From Sulfurimonas gotlandica GD1 (GTDB lineage: Bacteria; Campylobacterota; Campylobacteria; Campylobacterales; Sulfurimonadaceae), in NCBI RefSeq assembly GCF_000242915.1, contig NZ_AFRZ01000001.1, positions 2,046,001-2,110,000 of the forward strand: a DNA stretch of 64,000 nucleotides, in the 5' to 3' direction. The position numbers and the translations under genes were made by a program. Shown piece by piece: positions 19,652 through 28,941 of the stretch (position 1 is the stretch's first letter; every line of letters starts with the position of its first letter). A model generated the notes under the pieces. It was not told the DNA's origin. It saw only the letters and a program-made list of their open reading frames with translations, and did not search any database.

Positions 19652-19941
19652 ATGTCAAGTAAAACCCCCATCTATGTCCAAACTGTGGCACCGCTATCGA
19701 TGTCAACGAAATCCTCTATCATCAGCTAGAGGATGAAATGAAGCGAAAGTTCGAGACTAAAATAACTGAGCAAAAAAGGCAGTATGAAAAAGCGATGGCT
19801 GAGTTCAAAGCCAAAGAGGAAGCATTTGATGAGCAACTTCGTGAAAGTGTATCGACCCAATTCAAAGCTGAACGTCAAAAATTCACTGAGTTTCAAATTC
19901 TCATAAACCCGAAGGAATTTGGGAACAACTTTTCAAGATAG
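19652..19941 (+). pseudogene. Decayed DUF2130-type gene, N-terminal fragment
   Basis: Opens MSSKTPI, then needs a one-base shift to read CPNCGTAIDVNEIL, after which a coiled-coil-like stretch (about residues 30-90) runs to a premature stop. DUF2130 proteins normally start with such a CPxCG knuckle and run past 400 residues. Starts four bases after the anticodon-nuclease gene, so it may once have been the last gene of the cassette. Confidence 0.62.
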
Positions 19942-20140
19942 CTGCCGATAAGCTGCCGAAACCATTCTCAAAGAACTCCTAAAACACTCTAAACACCTTA
20001 GAAACAAACGGTTCTAACAGAATCTAAGCAGCTATACCATTGTGAATGTAAGCCTCCGGCTGATAATAATCATAGTATGATACAAAGTTATGTAGCTAAC
20101 AAAGTGAATAAAAATCCTTTGAATTCTATAGGAGTTAAAA

Positions 20141-20431
20141 ATGATAACAGTAATTCATCGAGATGTTTCATGGACTGAATTGGTTCTCGAAGCAATGACG
20201 AAAAGCATAAATGAGTGTCTTGGTGTTCATGAAGGTATCAACCCAGATAATAATGAAAAATATATACGAGAATTATATATTCAAACAATCAAATACCTAA
20301 AAGGCTTAAAATCAATAATTATAAAAGAACTTAGTACAGAAACATCTTCACATCTTCAAAATACACACTTCATTGAACTAAATCTACTTAGACAAACAAC
20401 CTACTACAAACTTAATACAACTAGACCATAA
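20141..20431 (+). CDS. Small hypothetical protein
   Basis: 96 residues, not recognised. Helical and soluble, with no membrane segment. A good Shine-Dalgarno (ATAGGAG) sits 7 bases before the ATG. It stands alone between the decayed DUF2130 gene and further debris, so it could be functional or a residue of a larger locus. Confidence 0.55.
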   Translation: MITVIHRDVSWTELVLEAMTKSINECLGVHEGINPDNNEKYIRELYIQTIKYLKGLKSIIIKELSTETSSHLQNTHFIELNLLRQTTYYKLNTTRP

Positions 20432-20899
20432 TCACTCCCAAATATTTATAATTTTTTAGAAATTAGTCAAGGATATTCTTGTGCTAAATTTTTAGCATTT
20501 ACCATTGATAAATATAAGGAAATAAATTCATGAACAAAATCATTTTTATAGTATTAGTTATATGTATAATTGCACCAAATCTTTACTAATCATAAGCCTT
20601 ATAACTCAACACAAAGCTCATTATAGCTCTTTCGATACAGCTTCCTAATCACTTATGTATGTAAGGGTTAAAAATGCTGTAACAAGGAATTAGTGTATAC
20701 CCTCAACAGCAGAAAACCTTATTTGCCTTACTTTTTAGCTTCATGTAGCGAAGTATGATGGGGGAATGTTTCTACAACTCTTATATTTGGAACAAGTAAA
20801 GCTGTTATAAATCTTGTTCCACAAAGACCTGAATTTTGGAACAACAACTTTTTTGCTCCAAAACTTACATATCAAGAGAATAAACGTAAAAATTTTACT
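20432..20899. other. Intergenic stretch with decayed signal-peptide ORF and repeat copy C
   Basis: About 470 bases. At 20530-20589 a 19-codon ORF (MNKIIFIVLVICIIAPNLY) preceded by aaggaaat looks like an isolated signal peptide, probably the start of a lost secreted protein. Repeat copy C lies at 20778-20865. Nothing else is recognised. Confidence 0.45.
20778..20865 (+). repeat. Dispersed double-hairpin repeat, copy C
   Basis: ctcttatatttggaacaag...cttgttccacaaag...ttttggaacaac...gctccaaaac. The sequence differs from copies A and B, yet both hairpins still pair, including an added G-C pair in hairpin 1 (ttggaacaag / cttgttcca). Confidence 0.55.
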
Positions 20900-20977
20900 T
20901 TGAATCGAAAATCACAAAAGATTCGTATTCTAGGTTGTGATATAATTCAAAATACTGAAATAGAGGGTTTTGATATT

Positions 20978-21154
20978 ATGACTTATGGAGAATATTATTA
21001 CCGTGTTAAGTATGATATGAAACTTGTAAATGGAAACTGGGTATCAAAACCAGCTTATATGAAAATCCCTCGAAGAATGTCTAGAAAAGATGCTGCCATT
21101 TATTACACTGAAAAACTTAGAAAGTATTGGGACAATATAAAGGAAAATAAATAA
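20978..21154 (+). CDS. Small hypothetical protein between repeats
   Basis: 58 residues from the ATG at 20978 (MTYGEYYYRVKY...). A TTG start at 20900 would give 84 residues but has no ribosome-binding site. Tyr- and Lys-rich, not recognised. The downstream sequence contains agttccaaaac, similar to the repeat arms, so this may be an ORF carried inside the repeat unit. Confidence 0.35.
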   Translation: MTYGEYYYRVKYDMKLVNGNWVSKPAYMKIPRRMSRKDAAIYYTEKLRKYWDNIKENK

Positions 21155-21196
21155 GTATTTTTCAAAAAAGTTCCAAAACCTACTATTTTAGTAAAT

Positions 21197-21219
21197 GTCT
21201 AGTTATAAGGGGACATTCC
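21197..21219. repeat. Right 23-bp inverted repeat flanking the restriction cassette
   Basis: gtctag...ggggacattcc, the inverted partner of 11931-11953. It abuts a truncated gene fragment on its right, suggesting an insertion junction. Confidence 0.6.
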
Positions 21220-21379
21220 AGCTGAAGAAAAATTATGTCAAGAACAACAAAAAGCGGCTGAAGCAATCAAAAAAATGGAAGTTGAAATAGATCAAGAAAT
21301 TGTAAATATTGTGAGAGCAGCTGTAAAAAATGGAAAATATTTAGGAGATATAGCAAGCGCAATAAAAGTGCTAATTTAA
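21217..21379 (+). pseudogene. C-terminal fragment of an interrupted gene
   Basis: About 53 codons read in one frame (after the inverted repeat: PAEEKLCQEQQKAAEAIKKM..., ending IKVLI-stop) with no start or ribosome-binding site. Helical, coiled-coil-like, family unknown. It starts exactly at the right inverted repeat, as if an element had inserted into or deleted the 5' part. Confidence 0.45.
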
Positions 21380-21481
21380 ATAAGCTTATCATATTATAAT
21401 GAACTTCTATAAGTGATTCATTATTTCTATTTCAGTGTTTGATAGACAAAATATGTCTATAAGATAAAATATACTAATACC

Positions 21482-22984
21482 ATGAAAATATTAAATAAAG
21501 AGACATACAAATTATCATTACATCAAGAAGAGGTTTTTACCCAAATAGTTTCTCAACTTGATACGAAAGTAAGTTCTATTCTAAAGAGTACGAATATTGA
21601 AGATTATTTATTGTCTCTTACTGGTCCTGCTGGAACTGGTAAAACATTCTTAACAACTCAGATAGCTAAGTATCTAGTGGAAAAACGCAAAGAATCAGAA
21701 TATCCAATGAGTTCTGATTTTGACTTTACAATCACAGCCCCAACACATAAGGCAGTAGGTGTTTTATCAAAACTACTTCGTGAAAACAATATCCAATCAA
21801 GTTGCAAAACAATACACTCCTTCCTTGGTATTAAACCATTTATAGATTATACAACGGGAGAAGAGAAATTTGTTGTAGATAAAACTAACAAAAGAAAAGA
21901 TAGAACTTCTATATTGATAGTTGATGAAAGCTCTATGATTGGAAACACACTTTATGAGTATATTTTAGAAGCGATTGAAGATAAAAGAGTAAATGTTGTT
22001 TTATTTATTGGCGATCCGTATCAGCTACTTCCTATTGAGAACAGTAAAAATGAGATATATGACTTGCCAAATAGATTTTTCCTCTCAGAAGTTGTTAGGC
22101 AAGCTGAAAATAGCTATATTATCAGAGTAGCTACTAAATTAAGAGAAAGAATCAAAAATCAAGATTTCATAAGTTTACAGCAGTTTTTTCAAGAAAATAT
22201 GGAAGATGAAATTACATTTTTTCACAATAAAGAAGCATTCTTGGAAGATTTTTACAAAGAAGAGGAGTGGTATAAAGAGAATAAAATCCTAGCAACTTAC
22301 AAGAACAAAGACGTTGACGCTTTTAACAAAATTATTAGAAATAAATTTTGGGAACAAAAAGGCAATACTACGCCTTCGACACTTCTTGCAGGAGATATGA
22401 TTAGGTTTAAAGATGCTTATACAGTGGGCGACATTACCATATATCATAATGGGCAAGAGTTGCAATTAGGAAGTACTGAAGTGAAATATCATGACTCATT
22501 ACATATTGAGTATTGGGAGTGTAAATCTATCTATGCTTTAGAACAACAAGTATTTAGAGTTGTTAATCCAGATAGTGAAGCAGTATTTAATCAAAAACTA
22601 CAATCGCTTGCAACAAAAGCAAAACAAGCAAAATTTCCTGACAATAAAAAACTATGGAAACTTTACTATGAAACAAGAAATATGTTTGCCAATGTACAAT
22701 ACATTCATGCTTCGACTATACACAAACTTCAGGGAAGCACATACGACGTATCCTACATCGATATATTTTCATTAGTCCATAATCACTATATGAGTGATGA
22801 AGAAAAGTATAGACTGTTATATGTAGCCATTACAAGAGCAAGTAAAGATATTAAAATTTTCATGAGTGCTTTTGATAGAACATCGGATGAGAAAGTTATA
22901 ATCAATAATCAGAATAGTGAAACTATGAATACCTTAAAACAGTTGCATGATATTGATATTATTTTAAAAGATTTAGATTTATAA
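21482..22984 (+). CDS. Dda/RecD2-like SF1B DNA helicase
   Basis: 500 residues. Walker A TGPAGTGKTF (47-56), Walker B ILIVDESSMIG near 144, GDPYQLLP, a UvrD_C_2-type motif STIHKLQGSTYD and YVAITRASKD. Length and order of motifs match the small 5'-3' helicase Dda of phage T4 rather than full RecD. Such helicases unwind short duplexes or clear proteins from DNA. It has its own TTG/AT-rich upstream region, and converges on the last gene of the large minus-strand operon. Whether it belongs to that system is unknown. Confidence 0.85.
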   Translation: MKILNKETYKLSLHQEEVFTQIVSQLDTKVSSILKSTNIEDYLLSLTGPAGTGKTFLTTQIAKYLVEKRKESEYPMSSDFDFTITAPTHKAVGVLSKLLRENNIQSSCKTIHSFLGIKPFIDYTTGEEKFVVDKTNKRKDRTSILIVDESSMIGNTLYEYILEAIEDKRVNVVLFIGDPYQLLPIENSKNEIYDLPNRFFLSEVVRQAENSYIIRVATKLRERIKNQDFISLQQFFQENMEDEITFFHNKEAFLEDFYKEEEWYKENKILATYKNKDVDAFNKIIRNKFWEQKGNTTPSTLLAGDMIRFKDAYTVGDITIYHNGQELQLGSTEVKYHDSLHIEYWECKSIYALEQQVFRVVNPDSEAVFNQKLQSLATKAKQAKFPDNKKLWKLYYETRNMFANVQYIHASTIHKLQGSTYDVSYIDIFSLVHNHYMSDEEKYRLLYVAITRASKDIKIFMSAFDRTSDEKVIINNQNSETMNTLKQLHDIDIILKDLDL

Positions 22985-23067
22985 TCTTCTTTTTCAAGAA
23001 AAAATGATCTTAAATACTAAGAATATAATAACTCATAAGAGCATGCTCCTTAGGTTCGTTTATAAAA

Positions 23068-24819
23068 TTAAGTAAAAATACTATTCATATCCATATTGAA
23101 ATTTCTGCCTGTAAGGAGTGTAATATTGTTTGAATCAGCTATTTTCTTCTTAACTACTTGACTATTAGGGGGAAAACAAGAAGCTAAAATTCCTTCACCT
23201 TTTAAACCACCAAAATATCTAGTAATGTTTTGCAGTTTCATTATATGATCACTTTTTATGTTACCTGCTTTACACTCTACAATATATAATTTTTTCCCAT
23301 CTGTAAAAATGATATCAAGCTCTTGATAAGTATCTCCAATAATATTCTTTAGTTTGCTTAAACCAAATGAATTATTCTGATTTCCTTTATCTTTAAAGGC
23401 GATTTCTAGTCCTATTCTAAGGTCGTAAATGATTTGATTTTCGAGTAGTGGTTTAAATTGGATATATACATACTCTTCAAACCATCCTCCAGTAATGTAT
23501 ACGGGAAAATCCCTCCAGTTTGAGAAAGTAAAGACTTTATTTCCAATTTTTATAGTAACATCATAATCTTTTGTATATTGTATTTGAATTGTATTCTTTT
23601 GTATAGAAAATTTTTGTCTGTCATCTACATAAGGAATCATATCCCTATAAAGTTTTGCTATATTTGATCGGTGTTCCCAAAGAAACATAGTTAATTCTTC
23701 TCTTCCTTCTAAGTTAATATTTTGAATTTGATCCCAATATCCTTTTTTGGATATTGATAAATCATTACTATGTAACGTAATAAAAGTTTCTACAGAGGTT
23801 ATAGGTTTAATATCTTGATTTTTGAAATCATTTAGAAAAATTAATTTATCGTGAATAATATCGAAGTAAAAAGGTGTTGCATTTATCTTTTTACATGCTG
23901 CTAACGCCCCTGCATACATAAGTTTTGTCCCACCAGTTAAATTAAAACCAATTTTTTGATGAGAAGATGTGTTTTGAAGATAGGTTAGAATTTTTTCTTT
24001 TACATCTGATGGGTCAAATGGATTTATTTTCAATTCATCAAAGCTTGAATTACCAATAAACTGCTTCATTATTTTAGCTGGATATTGTTCAGAATTAATA
24101 AATACATGTTTTTGACTTGGGAATTGTAAAACACCCAATAAGCTAGGCATTCTTTGTTCTCCAAAAAGATGAAATAAAATATCATATTCTTCAATATGTT
24201 TATCAGAATCAACTATTTGTTTACTGTGCCAATCTAACCACTCTTGAGGTAGAGAAACAATTTCAGGTTTTTTATTTGCAATTGGTGAAACAAGAAGGTT
24301 TTTCTTTAAATTTGGTTGTCTTAATGCCGCAAAAGCCCAAACAAAAGCCATTACAGGAGTGCCTGGGCTTAAATAAAAAAAGACTTCTTTTTCAACATTC
24401 CATGATGCTACTATATCTAATGCTTGAACAGCAATATCATAAATACCCTCAGTATCATTCAAATGAGTCAATTTAACGGAATGAAAACTAACTTCCGTGT
24501 TTTTTTTATTCTCTTTGAGCTCTCTTTTAACCCAGTTAATAAAGTTAGTATGTGCTAAGTCTGTATTTGAATAAGTATTTATAAAATTCCATAGTTCAGT
24601 TTGCTTATTACTTATAAAATTACTTTGTGCTTTTTCTAAATCATTCTCAAAAATATTTTGTTCAATATTTCCCTTTTCTTTATTTGTATATCCTAAAATT
24701 AGTACATCAGTATAACTTTCTGCTTTTAATGCACTTAATATTGGACCATCACCATATTCTATACTTAGAGATGCTCTTAAATCTGTAATCCCATACCATG
24801 TTATTAATACTTTTTTCAT
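23068..24819 (-). CDS. Two-CARF PD-(D/E)XK nuclease (Card1/Can1-like) without CRISPR context
   Basis: 583 residues. The N-terminal Rossmann-like region (1-190) contains YLSPGTPVMAF (149-159), a CARF-type ligand loop. A second CARF-type module (about 215-335) has GFNLTGGTKLMYAG (291-304), the DUF1887/Card1 signature. The C-terminal nuclease has GGWFEEYV (444-451), ELD (500-502) and VECKAG (514-519), i.e. E...ExD...ExK. Card1, Can1 and Can2 are activated by cyclic oligoadenylate made by type III CRISPR. No cas10 or other cas gene is in this window, so the activator must come from elsewhere or differ. Last gene of the operon, one base after the kinase-like gene. Confidence 0.86.
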   Translation of the reverse strand: MKKVLITWYGITDLRASLSIEYGDGPILSALKAESYTDVLILGYTNKEKGNIEQNIFENDLEKAQSNFISNKQTELWNFINTYSNTDLAHTNFINWVKRELKENKKNTEVSFHSVKLTHLNDTEGIYDIAVQALDIVASWNVEKEVFFYLSPGTPVMAFVWAFAALRQPNLKKNLLVSPIANKKPEIVSLPQEWLDWHSKQIVDSDKHIEEYDILFHLFGEQRMPSLLGVLQFPSQKHVFINSEQYPAKIMKQFIGNSSFDELKINPFDPSDVKEKILTYLQNTSSHQKIGFNLTGGTKLMYAGALAACKKINATPFYFDIIHDKLIFLNDFKNQDIKPITSVETFITLHSNDLSISKKGYWDQIQNINLEGREELTMFLWEHRSNIAKLYRDMIPYVDDRQKFSIQKNTIQIQYTKDYDVTIKIGNKVFTFSNWRDFPVYITGGWFEEYVYIQFKPLLENQIIYDLRIGLEIAFKDKGNQNNSFGLSKLKNIIGDTYQELDIIFTDGKKLYIVECKAGNIKSDHIMKLQNITRYFGGLKGEGILASCFPPNSQVVKKKIADSNNITLLTGRNFNMDMNSIFT

Positions 24820-24820
24820 T

Positions 24821-25471
24821 TTATTCCTTGATTAATTTTAATATTTTACTGCCTATAACAGATTGAATATTTTTATATTCATCTGGTAATATTCTTATAA
24901 TTAAGTCACTATCAAAATATTTAGCTGTACCAATTATTATCTTTTTTGTTTTTTCTTCATCCCATTCATAATGCATATGCTTATTCGGGTCAATTACTGT
25001 CTTTGTATTTAGTAAATCGTCAAATACTTCATATTCTCTTATCATCCTCAATAGGATCTCTTCATCCACTCCATGTGCATCAGTCTTTTCATCTGTTATT
25101 AATTGAGACTGTACATGTTGTTCTAGTTCTCTAGGATCTAATGTTAATATTAATATTTTATAATTATGTTCTCTAGCAAGTTGAGTATATGCTTCTGTTT
25201 GCCAAGGAGCTATATTTGTATTATCACAAATAATTACGTCTATTTGGTTTTCAATACTTTCTTGGAACGAAGCAAAATTTTCTTGATGATATTTTTTAAG
25301 ATTTTTAATATCAAATATATACTTTCCTTGTTGCATAAAATATTCATCTGTTGAGTGTACCACAACTTGTAAGTCATTTTTTTTAAGTTCAAGAACAATA
25401 CAATTAGTAATTGTTGTTTTACCACTACCTGGTACTGCTCTATTTATTATAACTGTTTTTTTAATCATCAC
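24821..25471 (-). CDS. Polynucleotide-kinase-like P-loop protein
   Basis: 216 residues. Walker A RAVPGSGKTT (11-20), STDEYF (40-45, the acceptor-side Asp), IICDNTN and W at 90-100 match the AAA_33/N4BP2-type polynucleotide kinases related to T4 Pnk and phage-type 5'-kinases. It would phosphorylate a 5' OH of RNA or DNA. It overlaps the upstream 1159-residue gene by 11 bases and is one base from the CARF nuclease. Pairing with a nuclease suggests end-processing of cleavage products or of a ligand. The substrate is inferred only from family. Confidence 0.75.
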   Translation of the reverse strand: MMIKKTVIINRAVPGSGKTTITNCIVLELKKNDLQVVVHSTDEYFMQQGKYIFDIKNLKKYHQENFASFQESIENQIDVIICDNTNIAPWQTEAYTQLAREHNYKILILTLDPRELEQHVQSQLITDEKTDAHGVDEEILLRMIREYEVFDDLLNTKTVIDPNKHMHYEWDEEKTKKIIIGTAKYFDSDLIIRILPDEYKNIQSVIGSKILKLIKE

Positions 25472-28400
25472 TAATACCTATTATTTTAATGCTATTCGCA
25501 GAATTAGTATCACCTGTTAAATAAATTCTTAGTGCATGTAATAAATCAGGGATACTTTTAAAATCTTCTTGTTTAACTAATTCTATTTTTAATCTTGTAT
25601 GAAGAGGGATATTTTTTTCTACATACAACTTTGTAATTTCATCTATTACTTTAACATACTTTTTGGTTAGTAAATTTTGTGGACATAATATGTCTTTGGT
25701 TTTTTTTCTCAATCTAATTAATGCTAATAGTAGTTCAAATTGTTTCACCAAATTTCCCATTACTGTTTTTTTATTTTTATTAACTTTTAATGTATTAAAG
25801 TTATACTCCATAGTTATCAATAAACTTTCAATTATTTTATTTGCATCATATTTCAGCAAAATAAAAATAAAGTTTTCAGATCTCCAGCTTGCAATAGCTA
25901 AAATATTCATAATGACATTAGATAAAGAACAATTATTTACATTATTTAGTACATTACTAAGAATGTCTTTTTGCCATTGTAATTGACATGAACCAAGAGA
26001 AAGAGCAAGATGTAAAGAATATTTTTGATTTCTATCTAAATCTGAAGAAAACTTTACTAATGTATTTGAAATCTCCGTAGGCATATCTTGATGAAGTGAT
26101 GATAAAAAGAATAATAGTTCATTCTTTAATTTTACAGAAACTTCTTTATCAGACATTAATTTCAAAGATAGTTTAATATAAACATGAACTTTTTCTCTAA
26201 AATCATCTGGAGTATTGCTTTCAACTAAAGAGTGCTCATTCCACACAGTCAATAAAGGATATCGTATACTACCTACTGCCTTAACAATTTTTTCTGTTTT
26301 ATCATAAATTGATTTCTCTGCAAGTTCATTCTGTAATTTTGTGATTATTTCATTCTCAATAATATCTATATCTAAATTTGAGAATCTTATATTCTTGCCT
26401 ATAAAACCATGTGTTCCTTCATTAATATTTAAAAAAACTTCGTCACCCTCAGATAAATTACTAGGGTCTATATTCTCAACAAAGTTTTTAGCAGGACAAA
26501 AGATGCTATTGCCATTAACATTTACTCTACAATAGTAGTTTCTATTCTTATCATAAGCTCCCCACTCAAAATACCCAGTTTCTTTTGAGTTTACACTTGC
26601 AATTGCTTCATTAATATCTCTATCTATGATAAACTGAGGTACTTTATTAATTTGTAATAAATCTAGTCTTTCCAGTATCCATTCTAATAAGTTTGAATAT
26701 CCACTTCCATCTCTTTTTGGATCTCTTAAAAAGTCTTCCCATTTTCTTTTGGGTGGATATTCCGGTGTCGGTAAATGTTGACAATCCTTATACTGTATCT
26801 CTTTCCAGTTCACTTTTAATGGTTGAATAGAATTGTCTAGAGCACAAAATATTAATTTATAAGGAGTTTCAGCTTCATAGCTATATGTTAACTTCAATTC
26901 ACATACTAAATTATCTGTTAAAGGTAAATCATTGGAAGTTATATAGGCTTCAAAATTTATATTTTCTTCATCAGAGATTAAAGGAAATGATAGTTTACTA
27001 GTATTTGCAGGAATTATGAAATGGTTAGAAATTTCAATATTTCCATTTATTACTTCACTGTTATCATCTACCAATACGAATTCGTCAAAATATCCATGCT
27101 TAACTATTTGCATAGCTAGTTTTGGTAGATGTTCTCTCCATAAAGTAAATCCATCTTTTTCATACCGCAATAATTTATCAAAATTATTTAAATTTTCTAT
27201 ATTATCATCATCTAAATAAGTTGTATCTTTCTGAAATAGTTTATTACTTGTATACATTTTCTTTATTTTACCTAATGACGTTTCATCAAGTCTTGTATTT
27301 GGTATTTTTAACTTTTCAAGAGTCAGGATGTCGTCATTATTTTGAAAAACAATATTTTCTTTTTTTAGTATCTTAATACCATTTTGTAAAAATTTATTTA
27401 AAAGCTTTTTAGAAGTTTCTCTAGGGAAAATTTCACTTACAGCATCCAAAATATCTGTAGACTCCGTTAATCTTTTTGTTGGGTGTTTTTCAATATATAA
27501 ACAATTTGTTATTGACTTTAAGGTTTCATCATATCTTATTAAAAGTGGAGTAACAAAAATAGTGTTGTTATGATCTTTTTGTATATATATTAATGTATCC
27601 CCCTCATTACAATCACTTTCAAAAAGATATTCTAATCCAGCTAATATACTTTTAGGAACAACTCTATTGTTTTTAAAATAGCTATTAATAGTTTTTTTAA
27701 CTTGAGAAAACTCGAAAATATTTACATAGTCTGGAATGATATAGTTGACTTTGGAAGATTTAAAATATTTTGTAAAATCTTCTAAAAAATATTTAAGAAT
27801 ATCAGTATCATAAGTTTTTAATATTTCTGGTAAAGTAAAAATTTCTCGATTTAAATCAATAACTTTAGTATTATTTGCATTTATTATTTGCGTATCTATT
27901 TTTTGTTTTATTAGTATTGGAAAATTAATTATGTCATCATTAATTTTACAGATAGGGGATAGTCTAAATAAATCTAAATATACATTATCTGATACTATTG
28001 GATTAATACCAAAAATTCGATTCTGATTAAGAGATATTTCTAATTGATCTTCAATAAGAGTTTTATTTATATTATCAATGTCTTTAAATTTAGAGATATC
28101 AGTATTAGATATTTTAATATTCAACAGCTTTACTTTATTTAATAAAGCATTATTAAAATCACATTTTATTCCAAATGAGTGAGTGTCTATTTCTATCTTT
28201 GATGGTTTAACTAATGTATTTGATTTATATTGTAATTTTGCCAACATATCCATTATAATGATTAAGTATGTTTGTTTCGGATACATTTTCAATAATTTAT
28301 CAATTTTTTCATTTAAACTATTTAACCACTTATAACTCTTAAATATCTTACTATAATGTTGATGATGTAGTAAGATATTATTGTAAACAACTCTCTTATA

Positions 28401-28940
28401 CTCATCTATACTTTTAGCATCATCACTTTTTAGCCATTTCCTAATCTTAATAAATAAATGAGTAAATTCTTGTAGATCATCCCTCTCATCATATACTAAA
28501 ATAAGTTTTTTCAGTAAGATTTTAAATATTCTATTTTCATAAGTGTCTACATTGTCATATCTTTTAACAGTCTTTATTTTATTGTTTTTGAGTTTTTCTT
28601 TAATTGTTCGTCCATTTTGACGACTAAGCCATAAAATACTTTCTCGATCAAATTCTTTGGCTTGAGATACAGGTAGTATCTTGTGCTCTCTTTTTATCTC
28701 TTTATTTATATTTCTTATTAAATATAAAATTGTATCTTGAGTATATTCTAAAATATAATATATATCATCATAAAAAGTATCTTTTTTATAATCAAATTGA
28801 CTTATATTTTCTAAAAAAGTAAATAGATCTATTTGAGTGAAATTTCCTATACTTTTATCAAAGGTAGAATTTTTATTGAGCCAACTTAGAGAATACAGAA
28901 TCTCTTTATTCTCTTCCTTATAAAGATTTAAAAGCTCCAT
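25461..28940 (-). CDS. Large DUF2357-like protein with possible cold-shock-like domain, partner of McrB-like ATPase
   Basis: 1159 residues. The N-terminal third resembles DUF2357 proteins found beside McrB-like ATPases: EFDRESILWLSRQNGR near 112-127 and VDTYENRIFK near 151-160, the ENR-F signature also seen in McrC-like proteins. Around 800-870, a beta-rich stretch (GYFEWGAYDKNRNYYCRV... GDEVFLNI) could be a cold-shock or OB-like fold. The last 280 residues look like helical repeats. I see no PD-(D/E)XK motif, so it is not a complete McrC nuclease. Immediately downstream of the McrB-like gene (gap 1 base), so probably its partner. Confidence 0.6.
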   Translation of the reverse strand: MELLNLYKEENKEILYSLSWLNKNSTFDKSIGNFTQIDLFTFLENISQFDYKKDTFYDDIYYILEYTQDTILYLIRNINKEIKREHKILPVSQAKEFDRESILWLSRQNGRTIKEKLKNNKIKTVKRYDNVDTYENRIFKILLKKLILVYDERDDLQEFTHLFIKIRKWLKSDDAKSIDEYKRVVYNNILLHHQHYSKIFKSYKWLNSLNEKIDKLLKMYPKQTYLIIIMDMLAKLQYKSNTLVKPSKIEIDTHSFGIKCDFNNALLNKVKLLNIKISNTDISKFKDIDNINKTLIEDQLEISLNQNRIFGINPIVSDNVYLDLFRLSPICKINDDIINFPILIKQKIDTQIINANNTKVIDLNREIFTLPEILKTYDTDILKYFLEDFTKYFKSSKVNYIIPDYVNIFEFSQVKKTINSYFKNNRVVPKSILAGLEYLFESDCNEGDTLIYIQKDHNNTIFVTPLLIRYDETLKSITNCLYIEKHPTKRLTESTDILDAVSEIFPRETSKKLLNKFLQNGIKILKKENIVFQNNDDILTLEKLKIPNTRLDETSLGKIKKMYTSNKLFQKDTTYLDDDNIENLNNFDKLLRYEKDGFTLWREHLPKLAMQIVKHGYFDEFVLVDDNSEVINGNIEISNHFIIPANTSKLSFPLISDEENINFEAYITSNDLPLTDNLVCELKLTYSYEAETPYKLIFCALDNSIQPLKVNWKEIQYKDCQHLPTPEYPPKRKWEDFLRDPKRDGSGYSNLLEWILERLDLLQINKVPQFIIDRDINEAIASVNSKETGYFEWGAYDKNRNYYCRVNVNGNSIFCPAKNFVENIDPSNLSEGDEVFLNINEGTHGFIGKNIRFSNLDIDIIENEIITKLQNELAEKSIYDKTEKIVKAVGSIRYPLLTVWNEHSLVESNTPDDFREKVHVYIKLSLKLMSDKEVSVKLKNELLFFLSSLHQDMPTEISNTLVKFSSDLDRNQKYSLHLALSLGSCQLQWQKDILSNVLNNVNNCSLSNVIMNILAIASWRSENFIFILLKYDANKIIESLLITMEYNFNTLKVNKNKKTVMGNLVKQFELLLALIRLRKKTKDILCPQNLLTKKYVKVIDEITKLYVEKNIPLHTRLKIELVKQEDFKSIPDLLHALRIYLTGDTNSANSIKIIGISDD

Positions 28941-28941
28941 A

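Noticed and set aside
22985-23067. gagcatgctc palindrome as a terminator between the convergent helicase and CARF nuclease genes
   Set aside because: Perfect 10-bp palindrome leaves no loop and no T-run follows, so it does not fit a rho-independent terminator.
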